A stretch of 64,000 nucleotides of DNA from Flavobacteriales bacterium (GTDB taxonomy: Bacteria > Bacteroidota > Bacteroidia > Flavobacteriales_D > Sanyastnellaceae). This document shows, piece by piece, positions 17,647 to 26,787 of this stretch. Every line of letters begins with the position of its first letter. The first letter of the stretch is position 1. The notes under the pieces are model-generated. The model was not told the DNA's origin. It saw only the letters and a list, made by a program, of their open reading frames with translations, and did not search any database. Position numbers and translations under genes: made by a program. The stretch spans positions 1 to 64,000 of the forward strand of contig CANGTU010000007.1 of the NCBI GenBank assembly GCA_947456965.1, in the 5' to 3' direction.

Positions 17647-18230
17647 ACACACTTGTATTCGCCAGTTCTAATCCTCATAAGGTCGAAGAGATAGCGGCCA
17701 TCCTGGGCGGCTCGCTGCACCTCCTTGGCTTGCAGGATGTGGGCATCACCCACGATCTGGCGGAGGATGCGCAGACTCTGGAGGGCAATGCCCGTCAGAA
17801 AGCCCGTCAGGTTTGGGAAATCACCGGAAAGGACTGCTTTGCCGATGATACCGGTCTGGAGGTGGATGCGCTGGGTGGCGCCCCAGGAGTGTACTCTGCC
17901 CGGTATGCTGGTGCGCAGCGCGACGCTTCTGCCAACCGGACGTTTCTTTTGCAGGAGTTGCGCGGAGCATCGGACCGCACGGCCCGGTTTCGCACGGTGA
18001 TTTGTCTGATTCTGAGGGACAGGGAATACCTGTTTGAAGGCGTGGTGGATGGAACCATTGCCGAAGCCGGGAGGGGAGAAGGAGGCTTCGGGTATGATGC
18101 CTTATTTATTCCACAGGGCCATACCCGCACCTTTGCTGAGATGGATCCGGCGGAGAAGAATGCCCTGTCGCACAGGGGCCGGGCTGCGGAAAAGCTCGCT
18201 GCCTTTCTCCAGGCCAACCCGACCAGCTGA
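17643..18230 (+). CDS. rdgB: XTP/dITP pyrophosphatase RdgB (Ham1)
   Basis: 195 residues. Removes non-canonical purine triphosphates (ITP, dITP, XTP) by hydrolysis to the monophosphate. The N-terminal [11 protein letters not shown], the acid pair in [22 protein letters not shown], and the C-terminal [10 protein letters not shown] and [11 protein letters not shown] are all diagnostic. It is the last gene of the menaquinone operon by 4-bp overlap with menE, an unrelated house-cleaning passenger. Confidence 0.97.
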   Translation: MNTLVFASSNPHKVEEIAAILGGSLHLLGLQDVGITHDLAEDAQTLEGNARQKARQVWEITGKDCFADDTGLEVDALGGAPGVYSARYAGAQRDASANRTFLLQELRGASDRTARFRTVICLILRDREYLFEGVVDGTIAEAGRGEGGFGYDALFIPQGHTRTFAEMDPAEKNALSHRGRAAEKLAAFLQANPTS

Positions 18231-18268
18231 ATGTTGTACTTTTCGCCCCCGTTTGCCTGCGTCAGGCA

Positions 18269-19240
18269 ATGAACCAAACCGCCATGACCACGTACCTCGA
18301 TTTTGAAGCACCGATCAAGGAGCTGAATGAACAGATAGAAAAACTCAGGCAGAGTTCTGAGAAGACCGGCGTAGATATGTCCAAGGCCATCCGCGACCTG
18401 GAGAAGGCCGTCCGGGATAAGACCAGGGAGATTTATTCCAGCCTCGATCCCTGGCAGCGTGTGCAGGTGAGCCGTCATCCCGAGCGCCCGTACACCCTCC
18501 ATTACATCAACACCCTGACCGGAGGGGTATGGCAGGAACTGCACGGCGACCGCAATGTGAAGGATGATAAAGCGATGGTAGGTGGCTTTGGGGTGATGAA
18601 CGGGCGCACGGTGATGTTCATCGGCCAGCAGAAAGGGATCAATACCAAAATGCGTCAGTACCGCAACTTCGGGATGGCCAATCCCGAGGGCTACCGCAAG
18701 GCTCTGCGCCTGATGAAGCTGGCGGAGAAGTTCAACAAGCCAGTTGTCACCTTTATAGATACGCCCGGTGCCTTTCCAGGGCTTGAGGCTGAGGAGCGAG
18801 GACAGGGGGAGGCCATTGCGCGGAATCTCTTTGAAATGATGAAACTGCGGGTGCCTGTCATTTGCATCATCATTGGCGAAGGAGCATCCGGTGGTGCCTT
18901 GGGTATTGGCATCGGAGATAAGGTCCTGATGCTCGAGAACACGTGGTACTCCGTTATTTCCCCCGAATCCTGCTCGTCCATCCTCTGGAGGAGCTGGGAC
19001 CAGAAGATCACGGCAGCCAATGCCCTGAAGCTTACCGCTGAGGATATGCACCGCAATAAGCTCGTGGATGGGATCATCCGGGAGCCCCACGGAGGAGCCC
19101 ATGCTGCCCCCGATGAAGCAGCAGAGCTCGTGCGGAAAGAAATTCTGAAGCACCTGGACAAGCTGGGTGCTATTGAGCCGGAAGAGCGGATCAGGCAGCG
19201 CATCCGTAAGTTCTGCTCGATGGGCGTAGTGGTGGAGTAA
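18269..19240 (+). CDS. accA: Acetyl-CoA carboxylase carboxyltransferase subunit alpha
   Basis: 323 residues. With AccD it transfers the carboxyl group from biotin to acetyl-CoA, giving malonyl-CoA. Motifs: [77 protein letters not shown] and [15 protein letters not shown] second in-frame ATG at 18284 is an alternative start. A TACTTTTCG box at 18237-18245 lies 23 nt upstream and may be its promoter. Confidence 0.97.
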   Translation: MNQTAMTTYLDFEAPIKELNEQIEKLRQSSEKTGVDMSKAIRDLEKAVRDKTREIYSSLDPWQRVQVSRHPERPYTLHYINTLTGGVWQELHGDRNVKDDKAMVGGFGVMNGRTVMFIGQQKGINTKMRQYRNFGMANPEGYRKALRLMKLAEKFNKPVVTFIDTPGAFPGLEAEERGQGEAIARNLFEMMKLRVPVICIIIGEGASGGALGIGIGDKVLMLENTWYSVISPESCSSILWRSWDQKITAANALKLTAEDMHRNKLVDGIIREPHGGAHAAPDEAAELVRKEILKHLDKLGAIEPEERIRQRIRKFCSMGVVVE

Positions 19241-19350
19241 TCGTCCGAAATCCACTCAGGACAGGCCTTGCAGCGCCTCTGACCTGTAGGTGACCAGGGC
19301 AATTCGAAGTGTTGTAAGTGCCTCGATGTGAACAATAATTGAAAATTCTC

Positions 19351-19380
19351 TTGGCAGGGTGTGCAGCAGGGTTAGCTTTG
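19351..19380 (+). promoter_or_regulatory. Strong Bacteroidota-type promoter for the OmpA/TPR lipoprotein
   Basis: TTG (19351-19353), a 19-nt spacer and TAGCTTTG (19373-19380) match both consensus boxes exactly. The predicted start of transcription leaves a leader of about 40 nt before the ATG at 19427. Confidence 0.75.
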
Positions 19381-19426
19381 CACCGGATTTTAAACAACCC
19401 GAATCATACTCAAAATTCATAAGACC

Positions 19427-21124
19427 ATGAAAAAGAATCGTTTCTATGTGTCCATCGTCGCCGGAATGTCTGCCCTTTTGCTAGCAGCATGTGCGAATCT
19501 TGGCTCCATGCAGAAACACATGGACGAACTCAGTTTCACCTCAACTCCGAATCCTCTGGAATTGCATGGTGACAGCGTTGAGATTACCATGAGCGGCAAG
19601 TTTCCGCCGAAATATTTTGCTAAGAAAGTTGCAGTGGAAGCCACGCCTGTGCTGGTCTACCAGGGCGGAGAAACCAAGTTCAAGATGAAGGCTTACCAGG
19701 GTGAGAAGGCCGCCGGCAATGGTGAAGTGGTGCCTTATGAAACGGGCAAGAGCTTTTCTTACACGGATCGCGTTGCTTACACCCCTGAGATGGCAACAAG
19801 CAACCTCGAAATGCGCATTTACGGAACTCAGGGCAGCAAGTCCAAACAATTTGATCCGATTGCGATCTCTCCTGGTGTCATCACCACACCGCTCCTCATG
19901 AAGAGCGATGACAAGGCGATTTACTCCAAGGATCGTTTTGAGCGCGTTACCCCTGGTACCACAGAGGCGATCGTCAATTTCGAATACAACAGCTCCGCTG
20001 TTCGTCCGGCTGAAATGAAGGACGCGGATATCGCTGCTCTCGAGGCTTGGTTTACCAGCATTCAGAGTAATCCGAAGATCGTGGTGAAGAGCATCGAGTT
20101 CCAGTCCTATGCTTCGCCCGAAGGGGAAATATTCCTGAATGATAACCTCGCTACAGAGCGCGCTGATGCAGGTAAAAAGGTACTGCTTGAAATGTTCAAA
20201 CGCGCCAAAATCACCATGTCCTACGATGGTGTATTCAATCTGAATCCGAAGGGTGAAGACTGGGATGGTTTCAGGGCCGCTATGGAGAAGTCGAACATCA
20301 CAGATCGCGATATCATTGTTCGCATTCTTCAGAAGACGACTGACCTTAATGCCCGGGAGCAGGAGGTCAAGAACATCAGCAAAACCTATCTGGAAATTCA
20401 AAAGGACATCTTCCCCCAATTGCGTCGCTGCATCATCCGTGTGAGTTACAACGTGGAGGGCTACAGTGATGCTGAACTGAAGACCATCGCTACATCCGCA
20501 CCGGCTACCTTAAATTACGAGGAACTCCTCAAGGCGGGTTCGCTGGTGGATGATCTCGGTCAGAAGGTGGCCATCTACCAGGCCGCCACCAGCAAGGAGA
20601 ATGCTGATTTCCGGGCAACCAACAACCTCGGCGTAGCGCTCTACCAGCAGAATAAGGTGCAGGATGCCACCACTCAGTTCAACAAGGCGTATTCTATGAT
20701 GAAGACTCCGGAAACGAGCAACAATAAGGGCATCATCACCCGTCTGAATGGCGATCGCAAAGGCGCTACAGCTCTTTTCAATGAGAGCAATACCAATGAG
20801 TCCAAGTACAACCGTGGTCTTGTGCAGATTGCCAATGGCGACTATGGCTCTGCTGTGAGCGGTATGTCTTCCTACAAAACGTTCAACTCAGCACTGGCCA
20901 AGCTCCTGAACAAGGACAATGGCGGGGCGAAGTCGGATATCGATGCCAGCGGCGACAACTCAGCGATGGCTGATTATCTGCGCGCTGTGATCGCTGCCCG
21001 CAGCAATGATGCAGCGGCAGTGGCCAGTAACCTGAAGAGTGCTGTGCAGAAGGACAGCTCATTGGCCAACAAAGCGAAAGCCGATCTCGAGTTCCGCAAT
21101 TTCAAGGATGCCCTCAATTTCTGA
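19427..21124 (+). CDS. OmpA-like lipoprotein with C-terminal TPR-type region
   Basis: 565 residues. Signal peptide with lipobox LLAAC; the Cys at about residue 22 would be lipidated. A middle OmpA-like peptidoglycan-binding region (about 180-300) is suggested by VNFEYNSSAVRP at its start and SIEFQSYASPEGE, then LNDNLATERADAGKKVL. The C-terminal 200 residues are TPR-like helices (NNLGVALYQQNKVQDATTQFNKA, then NNKGIITRLNGD). It probably sits in the periplasm or outer membrane, tying the envelope to the cell wall. It has its own strong promoter and a terminator, so it is a single-gene, probably well-expressed unit. Confidence 0.85.
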   Translation: MKKNRFYVSIVAGMSALLLAACANLGSMQKHMDELSFTSTPNPLELHGDSVEITMSGKFPPKYFAKKVAVEATPVLVYQGGETKFKMKAYQGEKAAGNGEVVPYETGKSFSYTDRVAYTPEMATSNLEMRIYGTQGSKSKQFDPIAISPGVITTPLLMKSDDKAIYSKDRFERVTPGTTEAIVNFEYNSSAVRPAEMKDADIAALEAWFTSIQSNPKIVVKSIEFQSYASPEGEIFLNDNLATERADAGKKVLLEMFKRAKITMSYDGVFNLNPKGEDWDGFRAAMEKSNITDRDIIVRILQKTTDLNAREQEVKNISKTYLEIQKDIFPQLRRCIIRVSYNVEGYSDAELKTIATSAPATLNYEELLKAGSLVDDLGQKVAIYQAATSKENADFRATNNLGVALYQQNKVQDATTQFNKAYSMMKTPETSNNKGIITRLNGDRKGATALFNESNTNESKYNRGLVQIANGDYGSAVSGMSSYKTFNSALAKLLNKDNGGAKSDIDASGDNSAMADYLRAVIAARSNDAAAVASNLKSAVQKDSSLANKAKADLEFRNFKDALNF

Positions 21125-21148
21125 GTATTCCGACGGTCATAAAATAAA

Positions 21149-21174
21149 AAAGGCCACCCTCGGGTGGCCTTTCT
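21149..21174 (+). terminator. Bidirectional terminator between the OmpA/TPR lipoprotein and the DUF3078 gene
   Basis: The inverted repeat AGGCCACC / GGTGGCCT has a 4-nt loop, with A-run before and T-run after. It serves two converging genes. Confidence 0.85.
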
Positions 21175-21187
21175 CTTTTATTCGGGG

Positions 21188-22192
21188 TCAGATCTTGAAA
21201 TTCACGCCCAGTCCGATCACAAACTTGGTTTGCATCCCCGGGCCCGGATTGTCTGGAGTATTGGTTTCGCGATTGATGTCGCGGAAAACAACGGTGTTAT
21301 CATCATACACATGATGCGTGAAAATGGTCGTGGTGAGCCATTCATTTGTTTTCAGCGATAGCAGGTTCTGGAAGCTGATATCCACATTTCCCGGCTTATC
21401 CAGGTAGTTGGAGAAGAGTTCGAGCCGGGAGCTGAGGTTGATGTTCCTGGCGATATCACTCTGAAACTGCACGCGCGTATATGCCCCCATCTCGGTGCGT
21501 GTCCGCTCGCCTTCGCGGATCACAATCAGCCGGCCGTTGTCATCCACACCGACCTCACCCCTGTTTACCCCAAAGGCGCCTTGTGCGGCGAGCAAGTCGT
21601 CGAGTACAAAGATTCCGCGGTAGGTAACGGGTGATACAAAGGCCGTGATTCGCTTGCCCGGTTTGTAGTCCATACCGAGCGAAACCAGCAGGAACGCCGG
21701 TGCCATCAGGTTGGAGATCTTGGGTTGGTCATAAAGCGGAATCCCATTGGCACCCACGGAATAACCCGGTGCAAACTGAGACTTGAAGTTGACCAGTCCG
21801 GCGTAGTACCAGGCCTTTGCGGCTTTCCTTCCGTACTTGCTTGTGAGGTCGATTTTATCATCCGTCTTGATGGCCCGCTCATTCACTCCCAGCAGCTGCA
21901 GGCCATAGGCGAGATCCAGCACATTATCCCAGGCGTGCTTGCCTTTGCGGAAGTTCAACTTGTAGTTGAGGAGGCCGGCTACGTTGACAGCATTGTTACC
22001 TCCTGCAGCCCATTGATTGAGGTAGGTGGCCGAGGAGTTCAAGGCGATGGTACCGCCCCGGGTCCAGCCTGAGTCAGGAATGGCGGCCAGAGCCCGCATG
22101 TTCTTTTCTTCTGTTTCGGTGGGGTTGACCTGACCTCGGGCCAGACCGGCTGCGGCCGCAAAGGCCAAAAGAGCGAGAATGATTTTATGCAT
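21188..22192 (-). CDS. DUF3078 domain-containing outer-membrane-type protein
   Basis: 334 residues from the ATG at 22192, where a clear signal peptide begins (MHKIILALLAFAAAAGLARG). The frame is open 48 bp further upstream but lacks sense as a leader. LNQWAAGGNNAVNVAGLL and KHAWDNVLDLAYGL are typical of the DUF3078 family found in Bacteroidota, whose members have alternating strands like an outer-membrane barrel and end in an aromatic-rich beta strand (GLGVNFKI). Function is unknown. Confidence 0.88.
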   Translation of the reverse strand: MHKIILALLAFAAAAGLARGQVNPTETEEKNMRALAAIPDSGWTRGGTIALNSSATYLNQWAAGGNNAVNVAGLLNYKLNFRKGKHAWDNVLDLAYGLQLLGVNERAIKTDDKIDLTSKYGRKAAKAWYYAGLVNFKSQFAPGYSVGANGIPLYDQPKISNLMAPAFLLVSLGMDYKPGKRITAFVSPVTYRGIFVLDDLLAAQGAFGVNRGEVGVDDNGRLIVIREGERTRTEMGAYTRVQFQSDIARNINLSSRLELFSNYLDKPGNVDISFQNLLSLKTNEWLTTTIFTHHVYDDNTVVFRDINRETNTPDNPGPGMQTKFVIGLGVNFKI

Positions 22193-22279
22193 AGTGGTTT
22201 TGGAAAAGGTTGAAGGCGTAAATCTAAATGAATGATGCACTTGCTGAACGAAAACAGGCCCTTCAGGCGATCTGGTTTA

Positions 22280-22287
22280 TACTTTCG
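22280..22287 (+). promoter_or_regulatory. Promoter -7 element for the 25-residue repeat protein
   Basis: TACTTTCG (TAnnTTCG), 24 nt before the ATG at 22312. It supports that ATG over the upstream one at 22228, which would precede the promoter. Confidence 0.5.
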
Positions 22288-22311
22288 TTCCCGGGCAATC
22301 GTTGGTCATCC

Positions 22312-22725
22312 ATGAAGATCGTTTATCCAACCAAAGTGGTTCTGGCATGGGCCGAGGCCATCAACGGCAACAAGGTCATCCGGGATTGGTTGATTGGCAA
22401 TGGCTATCCCGAACTGGGACTTTTCGTTTATGCCCTGCATCTGAAACAAGACGCACGAGACTGGCTCATGAATTCAGGCCATGCGCACCTGATGGCCCTG
22501 ATCCATGCTGCAGAGGGCAATAGGAGTGCATTGCTTTGGCTGAAGAAGCATGACCTTGATGTGCTGGAAAAGATGGCTCTGGCGGCAGATAATGATGACG
22601 AAGCCCTGCTTTGGCTTATGCGCAATGATCTGAAGGATATGGCCATTGTAGCTCAGCGGATGCGCGAGGTGAAGAATGAGATTGAGCGCCGCAATAGCGA
22701 CCTGCACTTCATCTCATGGGACTGA
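22312..22725 (+). CDS. Small helical-repeat protein of exact 25-residue units, function unknown
   Basis: 137 residues from the ATG at 22312; a longer form from 22228 is possible but starts before the likely promoter. Four units of exactly 25 residues are visible at 16-40, 41-65, 66-90 and 91-115. Each carries a Trp-Leu pair at the same place (26-27, 51-52, 76-77, 101-102), then Asn/Gly or His/Asp turns and a Leu/Ala-rich second half. This reads as a small alpha-helical solenoid. There is no signal peptide, so it is cytoplasmic, and the tail is charged (VKNEIERR). I believe similar proteins occur in related bacteria but know of no function. Confidence 0.75.
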   Translation: MKIVYPTKVVLAWAEAINGNKVIRDWLIGNGYPELGLFVYALHLKQDARDWLMNSGHAHLMALIHAAEGNRSALLWLKKHDLDVLEKMALAADNDDEALLWLMRNDLKDMAIVAQRMREVKNEIERRNSDLHFISWD

Positions 22726-23958
22726 TCAGTCTTCGGGTTCGTACACGAGTTCAGTCATACGTGTGGTATCAAAGATCTCCCGGGCTACTTCCAGGATCTC
22801 CTGCGGGGTAATGGCATGGATCCGCGCATACACTTCCTCCAGGGTATCTATACGGTCAAACAGCAACAGACTCTTGCCGAGGTTGAACATGATCGCATTG
22901 CCGCTATCCTGTCCCACGGCGATTTGTCCGCACAACTGCTGGCGTGCCTCGCGGATCGCCTTATCGGAAAGCACCTGGTGACGGAAGGCGTCGAGTTCCT
23001 TCCAGATCAGTTCCTGACTCTTGCGCAGATGCTTGCGGTCGGTACCGAGGTAAATGGAGAATATTCCGGTATCGGAGAACGGGGCGTAGGTGGAGTCAAT
23101 GTGATAGGCAAAACCATATTTCTCCCGGATGTTCAGACTTAGCCGGTTATTCAATCCCGGGCCGCCGAGGATATTGTTGATGAGAGTCAGCGCCGGACGC
23201 TTCTCATCTGGATAGGCGTAAGCGGGAAAGCCGAGCACGTAGTGAACCTGATGAATATCTTTCTTGACCGTGCGGCTTCGGGTTCCGGTATTCGTCGGCT
23301 TGCGCCTGCGGAGCGGAATCCGGTTGAGCTGATGCTGGCCAAAGTACTTTTCCAGCATGCGGCGAAGCTCTTCAGGATCTGCGGCACCAGTGCAGGCAAA
23401 CACGAGGTGGTCCGGATGCAGAATCCTGTTCCGGAAACGCTGGAGGTCCTGAGTACCAAATGATGCGAGACTGGATGGAGTGCCCAGGATACTTCGCCCC
23501 AGGCCGTGGTTGCCGAAGAACAGGCTGTCAAATTCCTCAAAGACCATATCGGCAGGGCTATCGAGGTAGCTGTTGATCTCATCCACCACCACAGCCTTTT
23601 CCTTTTCGATTTCATGCGAAGGAAAGGTGGCGTTGAAGGTGATGTCGGCCATCAATTCAATGGCGCGTTCGAGGTGATTTTTCAGGAAGGATGCGTGGAC
23701 CCATGTTTCTTCTTTGGCGGTGAAGGCATTGAGTTCGCCGCCCACAGCATCGAGCCGGCTCAGGATGTGGAAGGTCTTCCTCCTGCGTGTTCCCTTGAAG
23801 AGGCAGTGCTCCAGAAAATGGGCCAGGCCATGTTCGTCGCGGAGCTCATCGCGGCTTCCGGCACCGATCAGGAGTCCGCAGTGGATGACTTCCCGCGGCA
23901 GGTGCTGATGTACCACGCGAATCCCGTTGGACAACTGGAATACTTCGATCTGCTCCAT
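22726..23958 (-). CDS. Zinc peptidase, M16 family
   Basis: 410 residues. The inverted zinc motif HxxEH is visible near residue 47 (GLAHFLEHCLFKGT), with the distal Glu in the EIEKEKAVVVDEINSY region. This is the one-chain, about 45-kDa processing-peptidase-like form, lacking a signal peptide, so likely cytoplasmic. The C-terminal half keeps the inactive M16_C-type fold. Its stop abuts the repeat-protein stop, since the two genes converge at 22725/22726. Confidence 0.93.
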   Translation of the reverse strand: MEQIEVFQLSNGIRVVHQHLPREVIHCGLLIGAGSRDELRDEHGLAHFLEHCLFKGTRRRKTFHILSRLDAVGGELNAFTAKEETWVHASFLKNHLERAIELMADITFNATFPSHEIEKEKAVVVDEINSYLDSPADMVFEEFDSLFFGNHGLGRSILGTPSSLASFGTQDLQRFRNRILHPDHLVFACTGAADPEELRRMLEKYFGQHQLNRIPLRRRKPTNTGTRSRTVKKDIHQVHYVLGFPAYAYPDEKRPALTLINNILGGPGLNNRLSLNIREKYGFAYHIDSTYAPFSDTGIFSIYLGTDRKHLRKSQELIWKELDAFRHQVLSDKAIREARQQLCGQIAVGQDSGNAIMFNLGKSLLLFDRIDTLEEVYARIHAITPQEILEVAREIFDTTRMTELVYEPED

Positions 23959-23984
23959 GGATTGATTGGATGTGATGCAATGAA

Positions 23985-24007
23985 GAAGCCCGGATCAACC
24001 GGGCTTC
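23985..24007 (-). terminator. Hairpin between the DUF4920 and M16 genes
   Basis: Nine-base arms (GAAGCCCGG / CCGGGCTTC) flank a 5-nt loop just past the DUF4920 stop on the minus strand. The following T-tract is weak, so termination may be partial and allow some read-through into the peptidase gene. Confidence 0.5.
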
Positions 24008-24027
24008 CTGTTTGTTTCGAGGGATGA

Positions 24028-24594
24028 TTAGTGGGAGTGTCCGGCCTCTGATCCGTGGTCATGCCCCTCATGGTCATGTCCTTCATGACCGGCTTCTCCT
24101 GCCGGTGCGCCCTTGTAACCTTTGATCATCACACCTGCTGCTTCGAGGGCAAGTACAGGGCGAGGTTCGGTAATGAGCGCGATTTCTTCCGGTGTCTTTT
24201 TTGCATCTTCCGCCAGGTGCTGCAGGTCGGCTACACTCAGGGTGTCGAAGTAGGCCTTACCCTTCACGATGGCCATGAGTCCGGCACATTCACTCAGGGG
24301 TACACCAAAGGCGTGGTCCTTCATGAAAACCTTGATGGAACCATCGCCGGAGGGATTTTCTACATCCATCCAGCAGCCTGCTTTGGTGCAGGTTTGCACA
24401 ATGGTACACTTGACCACGGCATCGATACTGTCCTGGCCTGACATCGAAGCGATGAGATCAGTCATGGCTATGGCTCCGGTGGAGTCAAACTCGGCGCCAT
24501 ACCGCGTGTAGTCATCTGTTTTTTCAGCGGGTGTGGATGGTCCGCAAGCCACCAGGGCGAGCACTGCCGTGCATGCAAAGAAGAGATATTTCAT
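24028..24594 (-). CDS. DUF4920 lipoprotein with His-rich C-terminal tail
   Basis: 188 residues from the ATG at 24594. Signal peptide with lipobox LVAC at about residue 16. The body matches DUF4920 (VKCTIVQTCTKAGCWMDVENP, then VFMKDHAFGVPL), a small beta-rich family of Bacteroidota with conserved Cys. The last 20 or so residues alternate Gly, His, Glu and Asp (for example GHEGHDHEGHDHG), a typical metal-binding tail. It is likely an envelope protein handling zinc, copper or nickel, but this is inferred from the tail alone. Confidence 0.88.
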   Translation of the reverse strand: MKYLFFACTAVLALVACGPSTPAEKTDDYTRYGAEFDSTGAIAMTDLIASMSGQDSIDAVVKCTIVQTCTKAGCWMDVENPSGDGSIKVFMKDHAFGVPLSECAGLMAIVKGKAYFDTLSVADLQHLAEDAKKTPEEIALITEPRPVLALEAAGVMIKGYKGAPAGEAGHEGHDHEGHDHGSEAGHSH

Positions 24595-24613
24595 GGGTTG
24601 TGGAATAAGGCCG

Positions 24614-24621
24614 CAAAGGTA
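24614..24621 (-). promoter_or_regulatory. Promoter -7 element for the DUF4920 lipoprotein
   Basis: Minus strand TACCTTTG, an exact TAnnTTTG match, 19 nt before the ATG at 24594. It overlaps only the gap and lies just past the stop region of the OmpA gene. Confidence 0.5.
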
Positions 24622-24626
24622 GTGTA

Positions 24627-26660
24627 TCATTTCTTCCTCACAACGAATTCAGTGCGTCTGTTGCGGGCTCTGCCTTCTTCCGTTGCATTGTCGGCCACGG
24701 GCCGGAGAGGCCCGTATCCCTGGTAGCTTAGTCGGGAGCCTTCAACGCCCCGGGATGCCAGGTAGCTGAGCACCTCAAACGCGCGCTCCTTGGACAGCGC
24801 GAGGTTCGCTTTTTCACTGCCCACATTGTCGGTATGCCCCTGGATTTCGATCTCCATGGCAGGATGCTCCGTGAGGTATTCAGCGAAGAGATCGAGGATG
24901 AGCATGGAGGAGGGGTCTAGCTCTGCCCTTCCCGTGGCGTAGTAAATGTCATTGATGACAAAGGGCTTGTCTTCAGCAAGGGCCTGGGTTTCCATGGAAA
25001 GCTTCATGACCACAGGCGGCAGCTCATCTTCCTTCCTCGCTATCACTCGTGAGTTGAAGGCAATATCCTCTCCCTTGACCTGCAGGACCACATCCTCCTT
25101 CTTATCCATGCGCACCACGGCGGCGTAGGTACCATCGTCTCCGTTGACCCGCACCTTATCTGCAGCACCGCTCTGCACATACTTGATTTCCACCTCGGCA
25201 TTCTGAGCGGCAGTGCCCTCTTCATTGCGCACTTCTCCTTTGATGATGGCTACGCGTTCAGGCCGCGCCCGCTCGGGCAGACGGAATTCATAGACGTCCC
25301 ATCCCTTTTCACCATTCAGCTTATTGGCACCGAAATAGGCGATCTCTCCGTCACTGCTCACCACAATGCCGAGCTGGTCTTTTTCATCATTGATCGGAAA
25401 GCCCATATTCTTCGGCTTGCTGAAGGTGCCATCCTCATTCATCGTGCAGTAGAATAAATCCATTCCACCTACACCTGTATGGCCGTTGGAGGAGAAGTAC
25501 AAGGTGCGGCTGTCGCTGTGCATGAAGGGGGCCTTCTCATGCATCCGGGTATTGATGGATCCGCCCACCGGATTGGCCGGTCCCCATGAGCCATCGGTCT
25601 GGCGGCGGCTGACGAAGATGTCGTGGGTAAAATTGCCGTTCACATCCTTGAGGCAGGTCGGACGCACCGTAGCGAAGAAGAGCAACTGGCCATCACCGCT
25701 CAGACTGGGTTGTCCTTCCCAGCCATCCGGGGTGTTGATATCCGGTCCAAGTTGCTTCAACTCTTCCCAGAGGTAAACGGTCTTGCCCGATGCATCGGTG
25801 GTGCGGGTGTATCGCGTAGAAAAGAGATCGATGTTCTGGGGATTCTTGGGCTGGGGATTCTTCCGGGCGATGATGAGCTCTTTGTTGTCCACGGAAACCG
25901 TCGCTCCTCCGTAGTTGTCGCCGCGGTTGAAGGGCGGCGGCAGTGCTTCACCCGGATCAAACGACTGATTGATATCCGGCCTCCTCGACCAGGTGAACAG
26001 TTCCTGAAGCCGAGGCTCAAAGTCGCCGAGGGCCTTGGTGTAGCTCTGTCGGGTGTAGAACATGATTTCACCATCGGGTGAAATGAGAGGCAAATAGTCA
26101 TCGGAATCGGAGGAAACACCGGCCACCTTGCGGGGCTTGAATTCAGGCTGATTCTTATAAATCTCCACATATTCCTCCACACTGGCCAGCGCCACCTTCA
26201 CCTCTTCATATTGCTCGGGATACTTTTTGTCCAACCGGGCCGGATCATCATCCGGGAAGCGAAGAAATTTGCCGAGATAGCCGGCTGCTTTCTCATACTC
26301 CTTGTCGGCGTAGCACATGCTACCCAGCATGTAGTAAACGTCCGAGTGGTACCATTCACACGCGACGGTGATCTTCTCCAACGTGGCTATGGCCGGGGAA
26401 AATGGCGCTCCGCTCCGCTTGGCCCGAAGGAACTGGAGCTCACCCATTCTGAGCAGACACGGCAGGCAGTCGGGAGCTTCCTCCACACTCTTTTCCAGAA
26501 AGCCCATGCGCTCATCGGGCTCATACTTCTTGCTGTCGCGGCTTTGGGCAAGTAACTTTTCAATGCGCGCCTCGGGTGTGTAGATACAGGGGTCCTGCGC
26601 ACAGATCATGCCCTTGGCTGTGAGCACCAGAGCGGATATCAGGATAATCAGTCGATTCAT
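24627..26660 (-). CDS. PD40/OmpA family outer-membrane-associated protein
   Basis: 677 residues from the ATG at 26660, which begins a signal peptide (MNRLIILISALVLTAKGMICAQ). An N-terminal TPR-like part (about 20-150) is followed by a WD40-like PD40 propeller (DDYLPLISPDGEIMFYTRQ, PSLSGDGQLLFFATVRP, RTLYFSSNGHTGVGGMDLFY). Then comes a carboxypeptidase-regulatory-like domain (IIKGEVRNEEGTAAQNAEVE). The C-terminal OmpA domain (about 570-677) has IEIQGHTDNVGSEKANLALS and RRTEFVVRK for peptidoglycan binding. This layout is common in Bacteroidota and resembles proteins near the gliding/T9SS apparatus, without proving that role. Confidence 0.92.
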   Translation of the reverse strand: MNRLIILISALVLTAKGMICAQDPCIYTPEARIEKLLAQSRDSKKYEPDERMGFLEKSVEEAPDCLPCLLRMGELQFLRAKRSGAPFSPAIATLEKITVACEWYHSDVYYMLGSMCYADKEYEKAAGYLGKFLRFPDDDPARLDKKYPEQYEEVKVALASVEEYVEIYKNQPEFKPRKVAGVSSDSDDYLPLISPDGEIMFYTRQSYTKALGDFEPRLQELFTWSRRPDINQSFDPGEALPPPFNRGDNYGGATVSVDNKELIIARKNPQPKNPQNIDLFSTRYTRTTDASGKTVYLWEELKQLGPDINTPDGWEGQPSLSGDGQLLFFATVRPTCLKDVNGNFTHDIFVSRRQTDGSWGPANPVGGSINTRMHEKAPFMHSDSRTLYFSSNGHTGVGGMDLFYCTMNEDGTFSKPKNMGFPINDEKDQLGIVVSSDGEIAYFGANKLNGEKGWDVYEFRLPERARPERVAIIKGEVRNEEGTAAQNAEVEIKYVQSGAADKVRVNGDDGTYAAVVRMDKKEDVVLQVKGEDIAFNSRVIARKEDELPPVVMKLSMETQALAEDKPFVINDIYYATGRAELDPSSMLILDLFAEYLTEHPAMEIEIQGHTDNVGSEKANLALSKERAFEVLSYLASRGVEGSRLSYQGYGPLRPVADNATEEGRARNRRTEFVVRKK

Positions 26661-26720
26661 CTCAGTCTGCAATGTTAGGAGAACAATGGTCAAACCCCAT
26701 GCATGAAGCGTTCCGGACTT

Positions 26721-26728
26721 TGAAGATA
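26721..26728 (-). promoter_or_regulatory. Possible promoter -7 element for the PD40/OmpA gene
   Basis: Minus strand TATCTTCA, 60 nt before the ATG at 26660. One base away from TAnnTTCG. Confidence 0.35.
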
Positions 26729-26787
26729 GCCCATCTCGGTGTGAGCCAGTTGCCCCGATATATGCGCTGCCATCGTTTCTTTGTGCC

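Noticed and set aside
17807-19255. 482-residue minus-strand open frame
   Set aside because: It lies wholly antisense to rdgB and accA, both certain genes, and its translation has no recognisable domain; it is a codon-bias shadow.
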